Assembly: GCA_900540175.1 (NCBI GenBank)
Contig: UQFG01000001.1
Span: 114,997-178,996, forward strand
DNA: 64,000 bases
Direction: 5' to 3'
DNA from: an uncultured Mollicutes bacterium
Lineage (GTDB): Bacteria; Bacillota_I; Bacilli_A; Acholeplasmatales; Anaeroplasmataceae
The position numbers and the translations under genes are program-made. Below, one piece after another: positions 24,766 through 32,240 of this stretch. The notes under the pieces were generated by a model. That model saw only the letters and a list, made by a program, of their open reading frames with translations. It searched no databases and was not told the origin of the DNA. The number at the start of each line of letters is the position of its first letter. The stretch's first letter is position 1.

Positions 24766-26007
24766 ATGAAAATAGATATTATATCCGGATTTTTAGGTGC
24801 CGGTAAAACAACCTTGATTCAACGCTTGCTGAAAGGCAGAATTGCATCGGAAAAAGTGGTGCTGATTGAAAACGAGTTTGGGGAAATCTCGGTGGATACC
24901 GATTTTTTAAAGGATACAAAAGTAGAAATCCAGGAACTTTCACAAGGCTGTATTTGTTGTAGTTTGGTTGGAGATTTTTCAAAAGCTTTAAAAGAAATTG
25001 TCGATCGGTTTCATCCGGATCGAATCATCATCGAACCGTCCGGTGTGGGCAAATTATCGGACGTTACCAAAGCCGTTGTATCCAGCGGGTTTGCTCGGGA
25101 ATTGAATTCTTTGGTTTGTTTGATAGATGTTACCAAAGCGAAGATGTATGCTAAAAATTTTGGTGAATTCTTTTTGGATCAAATTCAAAGTGCGCATACG
25201 ATTGTATTGAGTCGTACCGATCTTGCTTCTTCTTCGAAAATATCGGAAGCAGTGGATGTGGTTCGTCAAAACAACCCGAAGGCCAATTTAGTAACAACAC
25301 CGATCCAAACTTTATCCGATGAGGAATTATTAAAAGCCTATGAGGGTATTGAGGATGATTTTTTGAACGATTTGCTTCATGATATCCATCATGAAGAAGA
25401 ATGTTGCTGCGGTCATCCGCACGAACATCACCCGCATCCACACGAGCATCATCACGATGAAGAATGTTGCTGCCCTCATCCACATGAACATCATCATGAA
25501 GAAGAATGCTGTTGTGGACATCCGCACGAACATCATCACGAAGAAGAATGCCGCTGCGGTCATCCGCACGAACATCATCATGAAGAAGAATGTTGCTGCG
25601 GTCATCCGCACGAACATCATCACGAAGAAGAATGTTGCTGCGCTCATCCACACGAACATCATCACGAAGAAGAATGTCGTTGCGCTCATCCGCACGAACA
25701 TCACCCGCATCCACATGAACACCATCCACATCACCATGCGGATGAAGTATTTCACTCGATTGGGATTGAAACGGCTCGCAAATACGATATGGAAGCCTTG
25801 CGAAAAGTATTGGAAGAAATGGCTTTTGGCCAATACGGAACGGTTCTTCGAGCTAAAGGAATCATTCAAGGGGCGGATGAAAAATGGTATCAGTTCAATT
25901 TAACACCAGAAGAAGTCCATATCGTACCCGGAACAAGTATTCCGATGGGGAAAATTTGTGTTATCGGTTCTTCATTGGATGAAATAAAAATCAAGAAATT
26001 ATTTTAG
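24766..26007 (+). CDS. G3E (CobW/YciC-like) GTPase with a His/Cys repeat insert
   Basis: 413 residues. P-loop GFLGAGKTT (8-16), metal motif GCICC (61-65), switch segment EPSGVGKL (90-97) and a base-recognition motif varied to SRTD (149-152): the COG0523 metallochaperone family that hands Zn, Co or other metals to target enzymes. Residues 208-325 hold seven copies of a 14-residue unit, roughly HHHEEECCCGHPHE, with 47 His and 19 Cys. The family often has a short His stretch, but a long repeated His/Cys region is unusual and should bind many soft metal ions. The C-terminal CobW domain (about 328-413) follows. ATG 24766 has AGAGGGA upstream. It is followed 11 bp later by a second G3E-type gene. 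Confidence 0.9.
   Translation: MKIDIISGFLGAGKTTLIQRLLKGRIASEKVVLIENEFGEISVDTDFLKDTKVEIQELSQGCICCSLVGDFSKALKEIVDRFHPDRIIIEPSGVGKLSDVTKAVVSSGFARELNSLVCLIDVTKAKMYAKNFGEFFLDQIQSAHTIVLSRTDLASSSKISEAVDVVRQNNPKANLVTTPIQTLSDEELLKAYEGIEDDFLNDLLHDIHHEEECCCGHPHEHHPHPHEHHHDEECCCPHPHEHHHEEECCCGHPHEHHHEEECRCGHPHEHHHEEECCCGHPHEHHHEEECCCAHPHEHHHEEECRCAHPHEHHPHPHEHHPHHHADEVFHSIGIETARKYDMEALRKVLEEMAFGQYGTVLRAKGIIQGADEKWYQFNLTPEEVHIVPGTSIPMGKICVIGSSLDEIKIKKLF
25387..25740 (+). repeat. coding tandem repeat, seven 42-bp units
   Basis: In-frame 42-bp units encode the 14-residue His/Cys repeat. Units 3 to 7 keep the full length; the first and last carry extra HPHPHE-type additions. Variants such as CRC for CCC and Ala or Pro for Gly show that the units have diverged slightly. 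Such repeats change copy number easily between strains. Confidence 0.92.
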
Positions 26008-26018
26008 GAGTAATAAAA

Positions 26019-26942
26019 ATGGTAGAAGTACCTTTGTTTATTGTAACGGGATTGCTTGAAAGCGGTAAAACCACTTTGATTAAAGAAATCATCGAAAATA
26101 ATATTTCTTATCAAGAAGGCAATACGCTGTTGATTGTTTGTGAAGAAGGGGAAGTGGAATACGACCGGGAATGGTTGGATCGCTATCAAGTACATGTCGC
26201 TTACGTGGAAAATCAAAAGCAGTTGACCACTTCGTTTCTGGAAACGTTGGATCGCCGTTTTGAACCGATTCAGATTGTGATAGAATACAATAGTTTTTAT
26301 CGCATGGATGAACAGGAGTTTCCGTCTTATATGCGTGTTTATCAGCAAATCACCTTGATTGACGCATCTCGTTTTGCTTTATATTTTAATAATATGAAAC
26401 AGATTTTTAATGAAATGGTAAAGAATACGTCATTGGTTATTTTCAATCGGTGTGACGGTATTAAAGAACTGGGAAGTTACCGAAGACAAATTCGAGCGTT
26501 TAATCAAGATTGTCAAATCGGTTTTGAAGGAAATGACGGCCGGTTGACGGCCATGTTGGATGAAGATTTACCGTATGATTTGAACAAAAAACTGATTTTG
26601 ATTGAAGAGGACGATTATCCGATTTGGTATATGGATGTTTTTGATAATTATGACCGTTATATCGGAAAGCGGCTGCAATTTAAAACGTTTGTCAGAGATG
26701 TTTTAGACCATACGTTTGTGATCGGTCGTAACGTGATGACGTGTTGCGAAAACGATATTCAATTTTTAGGTTACGAAGTGTTCAATGAAACAAAGGATTC
26801 GGTTCATATCGGGGATTGCATCTTTTTAGAATGCGAAGTATCCCGTGAATTTTCGGAAGTTGCGCAAGAAGAGGTCGTAATGCTTCATGCCAAAAAGATT
26901 GCGCATTTAAAAAAGGAAGAAGATCGCGTTTTAACGATGTAG
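26019..26942 (+). CDS. G3E-like GTPase fused to a DUF1980/YcgQ-like domain
   Basis: 307 residues. The N-terminal half has P-loop GLLESGKTT (11-19) and a guanine motif NRCD (143-146), but lacks the CxCC metal motif. From about 212 the sequence changes to YIGKRLQFKTFVRDVLD and GRNVMTCC (236-243), which resembles the C-terminal half of TIGR03943/YcgQ proteins (R-x-MTCC-x-x-D). YcgQ and YcgR form a membrane pair that in Bacillus is tied to metal limitation. Here the domain is attached to a GTPase instead of a membrane part. Co-transcribed with the His/Cys-rich GTPase, so a shared role in metal delivery is likely. The family match of the C-terminal part is from memory and should be tested. Confidence 0.75.
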   Translation: MVEVPLFIVTGLLESGKTTLIKEIIENNISYQEGNTLLIVCEEGEVEYDREWLDRYQVHVAYVENQKQLTTSFLETLDRRFEPIQIVIEYNSFYRMDEQEFPSYMRVYQQITLIDASRFALYFNNMKQIFNEMVKNTSLVIFNRCDGIKELGSYRRQIRAFNQDCQIGFEGNDGRLTAMLDEDLPYDLNKKLILIEEDDYPIWYMDVFDNYDRYIGKRLQFKTFVRDVLDHTFVIGRNVMTCCENDIQFLGYEVFNETKDSVHIGDCIFLECEVSREFSEVAQEEVVMLHAKKIAHLKKEEDRVLTM

Positions 26943-26951
26943 GGAGTCAAA

Positions 26952-27401
26952 ATGAAAAAAGAATGGTATTTGAATGGTGAATCGGAAACGATTGACTTGG
27001 GCAAGAAAATAGGAGCTGTTTTACAAGCGAAAGATGTTGTTTTGCTGATTGGTGATTTAGGCTGCGGTAAAACAACATTGACCAAAGGAATCGGCCAGGC
27101 CTTGGGTGTGAAGCAAATTATCAATTCACCGACGTTTACGATCGTAAAAAAATACGTTGGAAAGCAAATCCTGTACCATTTGGATTTGTACCGTTTGGAC
27201 GGGTTAAGGCAAGATTTCGATTTGGAAGAATATTTCGAATCCGACGGCATTACCGTTGTAGAGTGGCCGTTTCAAGTCAGTGAAATTCTTCCGGACGACT
27301 ATCTTAAAGTCACACTGGAAAGAAGCAAAAACGATACTCGGAAAATTACGGTCGAAGGCATCGGAAAACGGTATCGGGAATTGGTGGAGAAGATTGCATG
27401 A
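26952..27401 (+). CDS. tsaE: tRNA t6A synthesis ATPase TsaE
   Basis: 149 residues. P-loop LIGDLGCGKTTLTKGIGQ, SPTFTIV, and the LYHLDLYRLDG and VVEWPF segments are diagnostic for TsaE. With TsaB and TsaD it makes the t6A37 modification of tRNAs that read ANN codons. ATG 26952 is 9 bp after the previous stop with AGGGAG as ribosome site; the stop overlaps tsaB. tsaD is not in the window. Confidence 0.96.
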   Translation: MKKEWYLNGESETIDLGKKIGAVLQAKDVVLLIGDLGCGKTTLTKGIGQALGVKQIINSPTFTIVKKYVGKQILYHLDLYRLDGLRQDFDLEEYFESDGITVVEWPFQVSEILPDDYLKVTLERSKNDTRKITVEGIGKRYRELVEKIA

Positions 27402-27976
27402 AAACATTGATATTAGATTCCGCAACCAAACTGTTGTATACGGCTTTGATCGATGAAAAGACCGTCCTTTACGAAAGTTATATCAAGGGTCAAAACGATC
27501 ACGCCAAATCTATTTTTGTTGAAATCGAAAAGGCCTGTACGCAAGCAAAAATAAATCTTGCTGATGTCGATCGGGTCATTGTAGGAGTCGGACCCGGATC
27601 GTATACCGGTGTCAGAATGGCTGTTACAGTCGGGAAAATGATGGCAACGATGGGAAAAAACATCGACTTGTATCAAATTTCCACTCTTCTTTTAATGGCC
27701 AGTGGTAAGCATGGAATCATTGAATCGACGATTGATGCCAGACATGGGAATTGTTTTGGATGTATCTATGATATGGATCAAAAAACGTATCTTCACCGGG
27801 AAGAATTGGTGGAAAAAACGGTCCTCGATGCTTATGAGGTAACGGACAAAGTTACAGAAGAAGATTTTCAGGTCGATCCTTTTGTCGTTGTAAAACTGGC
27901 TGCGTTTGTAGAAGAACCGCACCTGTTGGTTCCGAATTATTTAAGGGAAACCGAAGCGGAGCGCAAATTAAAATGA
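27398..27976 (+). CDS. tsaB: TsaB, tRNA t6A synthesis scaffold
   Basis: 192 residues of ASKHA fold, opening LILDSATKLLYTAL and with VGVGPGSYTGVRM, the family signature. TsaB has no activity by itself and serves as partner for TsaD and TsaE. It overlaps tsaE and rimI by four bases each, in the Bacillus order ydiB-ydiC-ydiD. Somewhat shorter than the roughly 230-residue norm, with the last 40 or so residues trimmed. Confidence 0.95.
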   Translation: MKTLILDSATKLLYTALIDEKTVLYESYIKGQNDHAKSIFVEIEKACTQAKINLADVDRVIVGVGPGSYTGVRMAVTVGKMMATMGKNIDLYQISTLLLMASGKHGIIESTIDARHGNCFGCIYDMDQKTYLHREELVEKTVLDAYEVTDKVTEEDFQVDPFVVVKLAAFVEEPHLLVPNYLRETEAERKLK

Positions 27977-28401
27977 TTCGCAAATACACGGAAAAAGATA
28001 TTTTGCCGATGGTGGAATTGGAAAACGAAGTCTTTTGTTCCTCTTTGGGAATGGCGTTTTATCATCGGGATTTGTCGAATCCTTTGGCTTGTCATTGGGT
28101 ATTGATCGAAAACGGTGTTTTCATCGGCTTTATTTCATCGATTTTTGACGGCGTTTCTGCCGAAATTTTGAATTTTTGTATTAAACCGGACTTTCAACGT
28201 CAAACAAACGGTTCTCGTTTGTTTGAATTTTATTTGAATTATCTGCAAAAAAAACAAGCCGAAACGATTGTTTTGGAAGTAAGAAAAAGCAATCGCGCCG
28301 CCCGGGCATTTTACGACAAGTATGGTTTTAAATGCATCCGTATCCGAAAAAATTATTATCAGGAAGAAGATGCTTTGTTTTTACAAAAAAACATTCGGTG
28401 A
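27973..28401 (+). CDS. rimI: RimI-type GNAT acetyltransferase
   Basis: 142 residues of GNAT fold: the acetyl-CoA loop region is FCIKPDFQRQTNGSRLFEF (the usual Q/RxxGxG/A appears as RQTNGS, one Gly replaced by Thr/Asn), then LEVRKSNRAARAFYDKYGF, typical of RimI. RimI acetylates the N-terminal Ala of ribosomal protein S18. The position after tsaB supports the call. Overlaps tsaB by four bases. Confidence 0.88.
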   Translation: MIRKYTEKDILPMVELENEVFCSSLGMAFYHRDLSNPLACHWVLIENGVFIGFISSIFDGVSAEILNFCIKPDFQRQTNGSRLFEFYLNYLQKKQAETIVLEVRKSNRAARAFYDKYGFKCIRIRKNYYQEEDALFLQKNIR

Positions 28402-28408
28402 GTTTAAA

Positions 28409-28879
28409 ATGGAAAAAACAAATGTAATGCGGATTTTAAAACAAAAAAATATTTCGTATCAAGCGTATGAGTATCCACATCAAGAAGGTTGTTTTATCGA
28501 CGGTGCGGCGGTTGCCGAACGGCTTAATTTGGATGCTCGATACGTTTTTAAAACGTTGGTGGTTCATTCGGCAAAACAATATTACGTATTTGTGATTCCG
28601 GTTTTGCGGGAACTTGATTTAAAGGCGGCTGCCAAAGCGGTCAACGAGAAAAAATTAGACATGTTGCCGTTAAAAGATTTGTTGCAGGTAACGGGGTATG
28701 TGCGAGGTGGCTGTTCGCCGATCGGGATGAAAAAAGCATTTAAAGTGATTGTCGATCAAAGTGCAGAGCAGTTGGAAACAATGGTTTTTTCGGCCGGTAA
28801 AATCGGTTATCAAGTGGCGGTAAAACCGCTTGATCTTTTAAAAGTCGTCAATGGGATGTTTGGCGATATTTGCCAATAG
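28409..28879 (+). CDS. ybaK: YbaK/EbsC-type aminoacyl-tRNA deacylase
   Basis: 156 residues of the YbaK/ProX editing fold: YVFKTLVV (catalytic Lys), VRGGCSPIGMKK (the GxxSPxG loop), and AGKIGYQVAVKP. YbaK hydrolyses Cys-tRNA-Pro formed by ProRS. ATG 28409 is chosen because GGTGAG lies 6 bp upstream; an earlier in-frame start would overlap most of the end of rimI. It is 7 bp from rimI and likely the last gene of the operon. Confidence 0.9.
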   Translation: MEKTNVMRILKQKNISYQAYEYPHQEGCFIDGAAVAERLNLDARYVFKTLVVHSAKQYYVFVIPVLRELDLKAAAKAVNEKKLDMLPLKDLLQVTGYVRGGCSPIGMKKAFKVIVDQSAEQLETMVFSAGKIGYQVAVKPLDLLKVVNGMFGDICQ

Positions 28880-28932
28880 ACATTTGCTTTAAAAAGTGTT
28901 TTCACGGGCTATATTTTTCCAAAAGTTTATAG

Positions 28933-28938
28933 TATAAT
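28933..28938 (+). promoter_or_regulatory. -10 box of glnS
   Basis: TATAAT 33 bp before the glnS start; the -35 region is weak. No T-box hallmark is visible upstream. Confidence 0.5.
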
Positions 28939-28970
28939 AAAAAAAGAATTGCAGGGTTAGGAGTGTGCTT

Positions 28971-30611
28971 ATGGAGATCAGCAACTATATTAAAACCATT
29001 ATGGCTGAGGATTTAAAAGAAGGAAGAGTAGCAGAAATTGTTACCCGCTTTCCTCCTGAACCGAATGCCTATTTACATATCGGACATGCTCGGGCGATTA
29101 TAACCAATTTCGAAACGGCTGCTTCGTTTGGCGGTAAAACCAATTTACGGTTTGATGATACGAATCCGACCAAAGAAGACAGTGAATACGTAGAGGCCAT
29201 CCAAGAGGATATCAAATGGTTGGGGTATACGCCGGATCATGTTTTTTTCGGTAGCGACTACTTTGAAAAAACTTTTGAAAAAGCCGTGTTATTGATCCGT
29301 AAAGGTTTGGCTTATGTGGATGATTTGACGCAAGAAGAGATTTCGAAATATCGGGGAACATTGACGGAACCGGGAAAAGAAAGTCCTTACCGCAATCGTT
29401 CGGTCGAGGAAAATCTGGATTTGTTTTACCGAATGAGAAACAAAGAATTTAAAGAAGGAGAAAAAACACTGCGGGCCAAAATCGATATGGCCTCTGCCAA
29501 TATCAATTTGCGGGATCCGATTTTGTACCGAATCATTCATCTGCCGCATCATCGGCAGTTGGATCGTTGGTGTATTTATCCGATGTATGATTTTGCCCAT
29601 CCGCTTCAAGATAGTTTTGAGGGAATTACCCATTCTTGTTGTTCACTAGAATTTGACAATCACAGAGTGCTTTACGATTGGGTGATTGAAAATTGCGATG
29701 TGGAACATGTGCCGCATCAATATGAATTCGGTCGGTTGAATATTACCGGAATGGTCATGTCCAAACGGTATTTAAGAACGCTAGTGGATACGAAAAAAGT
29801 CAGTGGGTACGATGATCCAAGAATGCCCACCCTAGTTGGTTTGAAACGGCGTGGTTTTACGGCCGATGCCATTAAGAATTTTGTGAAATCGACCGGGTTG
29901 TCACGGGTGAATTCGACGGTGGATTACAGTGCGCTTGAAGAAGCCTTACGGGATGATTTGAAACTCAAAGCGCTTCGTCCGAATGCCGTGATTCGGCCTT
30001 TGGAGGTTGTTATTGACAATTATCCCGACGATTTGATCGAATATATGGATTGTCCGAACAATACCGAATGTGAAGCATTGGGTACGCGGAAAATTGCCTT
30101 TTCCAAACACGTCTATATCGAACAGGACGATTTCATTGAACAAAAACCCAATAAAAAATGGAAACGGTTGGCATTGGGCGTTGAGGTTCGTTTGATGCAT
30201 GCGTACTTTATTACGGCAACATCGGTGGAAAAAGATGCGGCGGGAAATATCATTCGCATTCATGCCACCTACGATCCGAAAACCAGATCCGGCAGCGGTT
30301 TTGAAGACAGAAAACCAAACGGAAATATCCATTTTGTGGAAAAAACAACGGCGTTAGAAGCGGAATTCAGACTGTATGAGGCACTGATTTTAGAACAGGA
30401 AGAGGGAAAAGACTTGGATTTTACGGAACGCTTGAATCCGAACTCTTTAACGATTTTAAAAGGATACGTCGAAGCCTCATTGAAAGATACAAAACCATTG
30501 GATCATTATCAGTTTATCCGCAACGGTTATTACGTAACCGATAAAGAAAGTACGGCCGATCATTATATTTTCAACCGGACTTGCGGATTAAAATCATCAT
30601 TTAAGTTATAA
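28971..30611 (+). CDS. glnS: glutaminyl-tRNA synthetase
   Basis: 546 residues. Class I motif PEPNAYLHIGHARAI (HIGH), DDTNPTKE as in the GlxRS family, DFAHPLQD, and the KMSKS equivalent VMSKRYL. The C-terminal beta barrels (from about 335) are of GlnRS type, and the length fits GlnRS, not the bacterial GluRS. It charges tRNA-Gln directly. Many Bacillota lack it and use the amidotransferase route, so its presence narrows the lineage or suggests an old acquisition. ATG 28971 follows TTAGGAG; an upstream GTG two codons earlier is too close to that site. Confidence 0.96.
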   Translation: MEISNYIKTIMAEDLKEGRVAEIVTRFPPEPNAYLHIGHARAIITNFETAASFGGKTNLRFDDTNPTKEDSEYVEAIQEDIKWLGYTPDHVFFGSDYFEKTFEKAVLLIRKGLAYVDDLTQEEISKYRGTLTEPGKESPYRNRSVEENLDLFYRMRNKEFKEGEKTLRAKIDMASANINLRDPILYRIIHLPHHRQLDRWCIYPMYDFAHPLQDSFEGITHSCCSLEFDNHRVLYDWVIENCDVEHVPHQYEFGRLNITGMVMSKRYLRTLVDTKKVSGYDDPRMPTLVGLKRRGFTADAIKNFVKSTGLSRVNSTVDYSALEEALRDDLKLKALRPNAVIRPLEVVIDNYPDDLIEYMDCPNNTECEALGTRKIAFSKHVYIEQDDFIEQKPNKKWKRLALGVEVRLMHAYFITATSVEKDAAGNIIRIHATYDPKTRSGSGFEDRKPNGNIHFVEKTTALEAEFRLYEALILEQEEGKDLDFTERLNPNSLTILKGYVEASLKDTKPLDHYQFIRNGYYVTDKESTADHYIFNRTCGLKSSFKL

Positions 30612-30640
30612 GGACTGCCAAACGGCAGCCTTATCTTTTG
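30610..30640 (+). terminator. terminator after glnS
   Basis: AAGGaCTGCC and GGCAGCCTT pair (one bulged A) around AAAC, followed by ATCTTTTG. Confidence 0.8.
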
Positions 30641-30657
30641 ATAGGAAGGACAACATT

Positions 30658-32229
30658 ATGCTCAAAACAGTAAATCTGGGGCTACAATACGGTTCCCGTA
30701 AATTATTCGATCATGTGAATATTACTTTCCAAAAAGGAAATTGCTACGGTATTATCGGCGCCAACGGAGCCGGTAAATCGACGTTTTTAAAATTATTATC
30801 GAAAGAGATCGAATCGACCAGCGGTGAAGTTTGGATGGATCCGAAGGAACGAATGTCGGTGTTGCGTCAGGATCAGCACGCTTTTGACGAGGAAACGGTT
30901 TTAAATACCGTTTTGCAAGGACATGCCCGTTTAATGGAAATCAGCAAACAAAAAGAGGCGATTTATGCCAAAGAAGATTTTACCGATGAAGACGGTTTGT
31001 TGGCGGCCGAATTGGAAGGTGAATTTGCCGAATTGGGCGGTTGGGAAGCCGAAAGCGATGCGGAAAATCTTTTGAACGGTTTGGGCGTGCCGGGAAGCGA
31101 CCATCATCGACTGATGAAAGAGTTGGATGCCAAACTGAAAATCAAGGTGTTGTTGGCTCAAGCCTTGTTCGGTAATCCCGATATTCTTTTACTGGACGAA
31201 CCGACCAATAACTTGGATTACCGGTCGACTCGTTGGTTGGAAAATTTTTTACTGAATTTTGAAAATACGGTTTTGATTGTTTCCCATGATCGGCACTTTT
31301 TAAACAATGTGTGTACGCATATTTGCGATGTGGATTACGGAAAAATCAAACTTTATGTCGGAAATTATGAGTTTTGGTATGAATCCAGTCAATTGGCTTT
31401 ACAACAAGCCAAAGATCAAAACAAGAAAAACGAACAAAAAGTAAAAGAACTTCAGGAGTTCATTGCCCGTTTTTCGGCGAACAAATCCAAGTCCCGTCAG
31501 GCGACTTCCCGCAAAAAAATGCTTGAAAAAATTACGATCGAAGAGATCGAACCTTCTACCAGACGCTATCCGTATATCGGTTTTAAACCCAATCGGGAAG
31601 TCGGAAACGATATTTTATTTGTTGAAAAACTATCCAAACCGGGCCTTTTCGAGAATTTGACTTTCAGTGTTCAAAAAAACGATAAGATTGCGTTTTTAGC
31701 CGAAAATTCATTGATCATCACCGCACTTTTTAAAATCTTAAGTGGCGAAGATCCAGACTATACCGGAACATTCAAATGGGGAATTACGACGTCGGTCGGA
31801 TATCTTCCTCAAGATAATAAGGCTTATTTCGATAAAGAACTGTCGCTGGTTGATTGGTTAAGACAATACTCCAAAGAAGATCAAACGGAAAGTTTTATCC
31901 GCGGATGGCTAGGAAGAATGCTTTTTAGCGGCGAAGAATCGCAGAAAAAATGCAATGTGTTGTCCGGTGGTGAAAAGGTTCGGTGTCTGTTTGCCAAATT
32001 GATGCTAGAAGCCCCGAATATTTTAATGTTGGAAGATCCGACGAACCATTTGGATTTGGAATCCATTACGGCTCTTAATGAGGGGATGATTCAATACAAA
32101 GGCAATATTTTGTTTTCCAGTCATGATGCGGAATTGTTGGAAACGGTAGCCAATCGGATTATTGCGTTTGATAAAGAAGGTAAAATCATTGATAAAATGA
32201 CGACTTACGAAGCATTTTTAGAAAGTTAG
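30658..32229 (+). CDS. ABC-F protein, YkpA/YbiT-like, with a degenerate second site
   Basis: 523 residues, two ATPase domains joined by a charged linker (about 240-300), no membrane part: the ABC-F class of ribosome-associated translation factors. Domain 1 has an intact Walker A GANGAGKSTF and Walker B ILLLDEPTNNLD, but its signature is replaced (LDAKLKIKVLLAQAL). Domain 2 has an intact signature LSGGEKVRCLFAKL, while its Walker A is lost (AFLAENSLIITALFKI, no GKS/T) and the Walker B acidic pair is MLEDPTNHLD. Since each composite site pairs one domain's Walker A with the other's signature, only the site formed by Walker A of domain 1 and signature of domain 2 looks functional. ATG 30658 follows AGGAAGGA. 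Confidence 0.88.
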   Translation: MLKTVNLGLQYGSRKLFDHVNITFQKGNCYGIIGANGAGKSTFLKLLSKEIESTSGEVWMDPKERMSVLRQDQHAFDEETVLNTVLQGHARLMEISKQKEAIYAKEDFTDEDGLLAAELEGEFAELGGWEAESDAENLLNGLGVPGSDHHRLMKELDAKLKIKVLLAQALFGNPDILLLDEPTNNLDYRSTRWLENFLLNFENTVLIVSHDRHFLNNVCTHICDVDYGKIKLYVGNYEFWYESSQLALQQAKDQNKKNEQKVKELQEFIARFSANKSKSRQATSRKKMLEKITIEEIEPSTRRYPYIGFKPNREVGNDILFVEKLSKPGLFENLTFSVQKNDKIAFLAENSLIITALFKILSGEDPDYTGTFKWGITTSVGYLPQDNKAYFDKELSLVDWLRQYSKEDQTESFIRGWLGRMLFSGEESQKKCNVLSGGEKVRCLFAKLMLEAPNILMLEDPTNHLDLESITALNEGMIQYKGNILFSSHDAELLETVANRIIAFDKEGKIIDKMTTYEAFLES

Positions 32230-32240
32230 GAGGGGTTTGG

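Noticed and set aside
25387-25740. Regularly spaced repeat that could be taken for a CRISPR array
   Set aside because: The units are 42-bp direct tandem copies without spacers, all in one coding frame of a GTPase.
25151-25869. Long open frames on the minus strand and in the third plus frame across the His/Cys repeat
   Set aside because: They are by-products of the low-complexity repeat (repetitive Met/Val/Arg-rich translations) and have no ribosome sites.
28880-28970. T-box leader before glnS
   Set aside because: Only about 90 bp lie between ybaK and glnS, with no specifier-like hairpin or T-box sequence seen.
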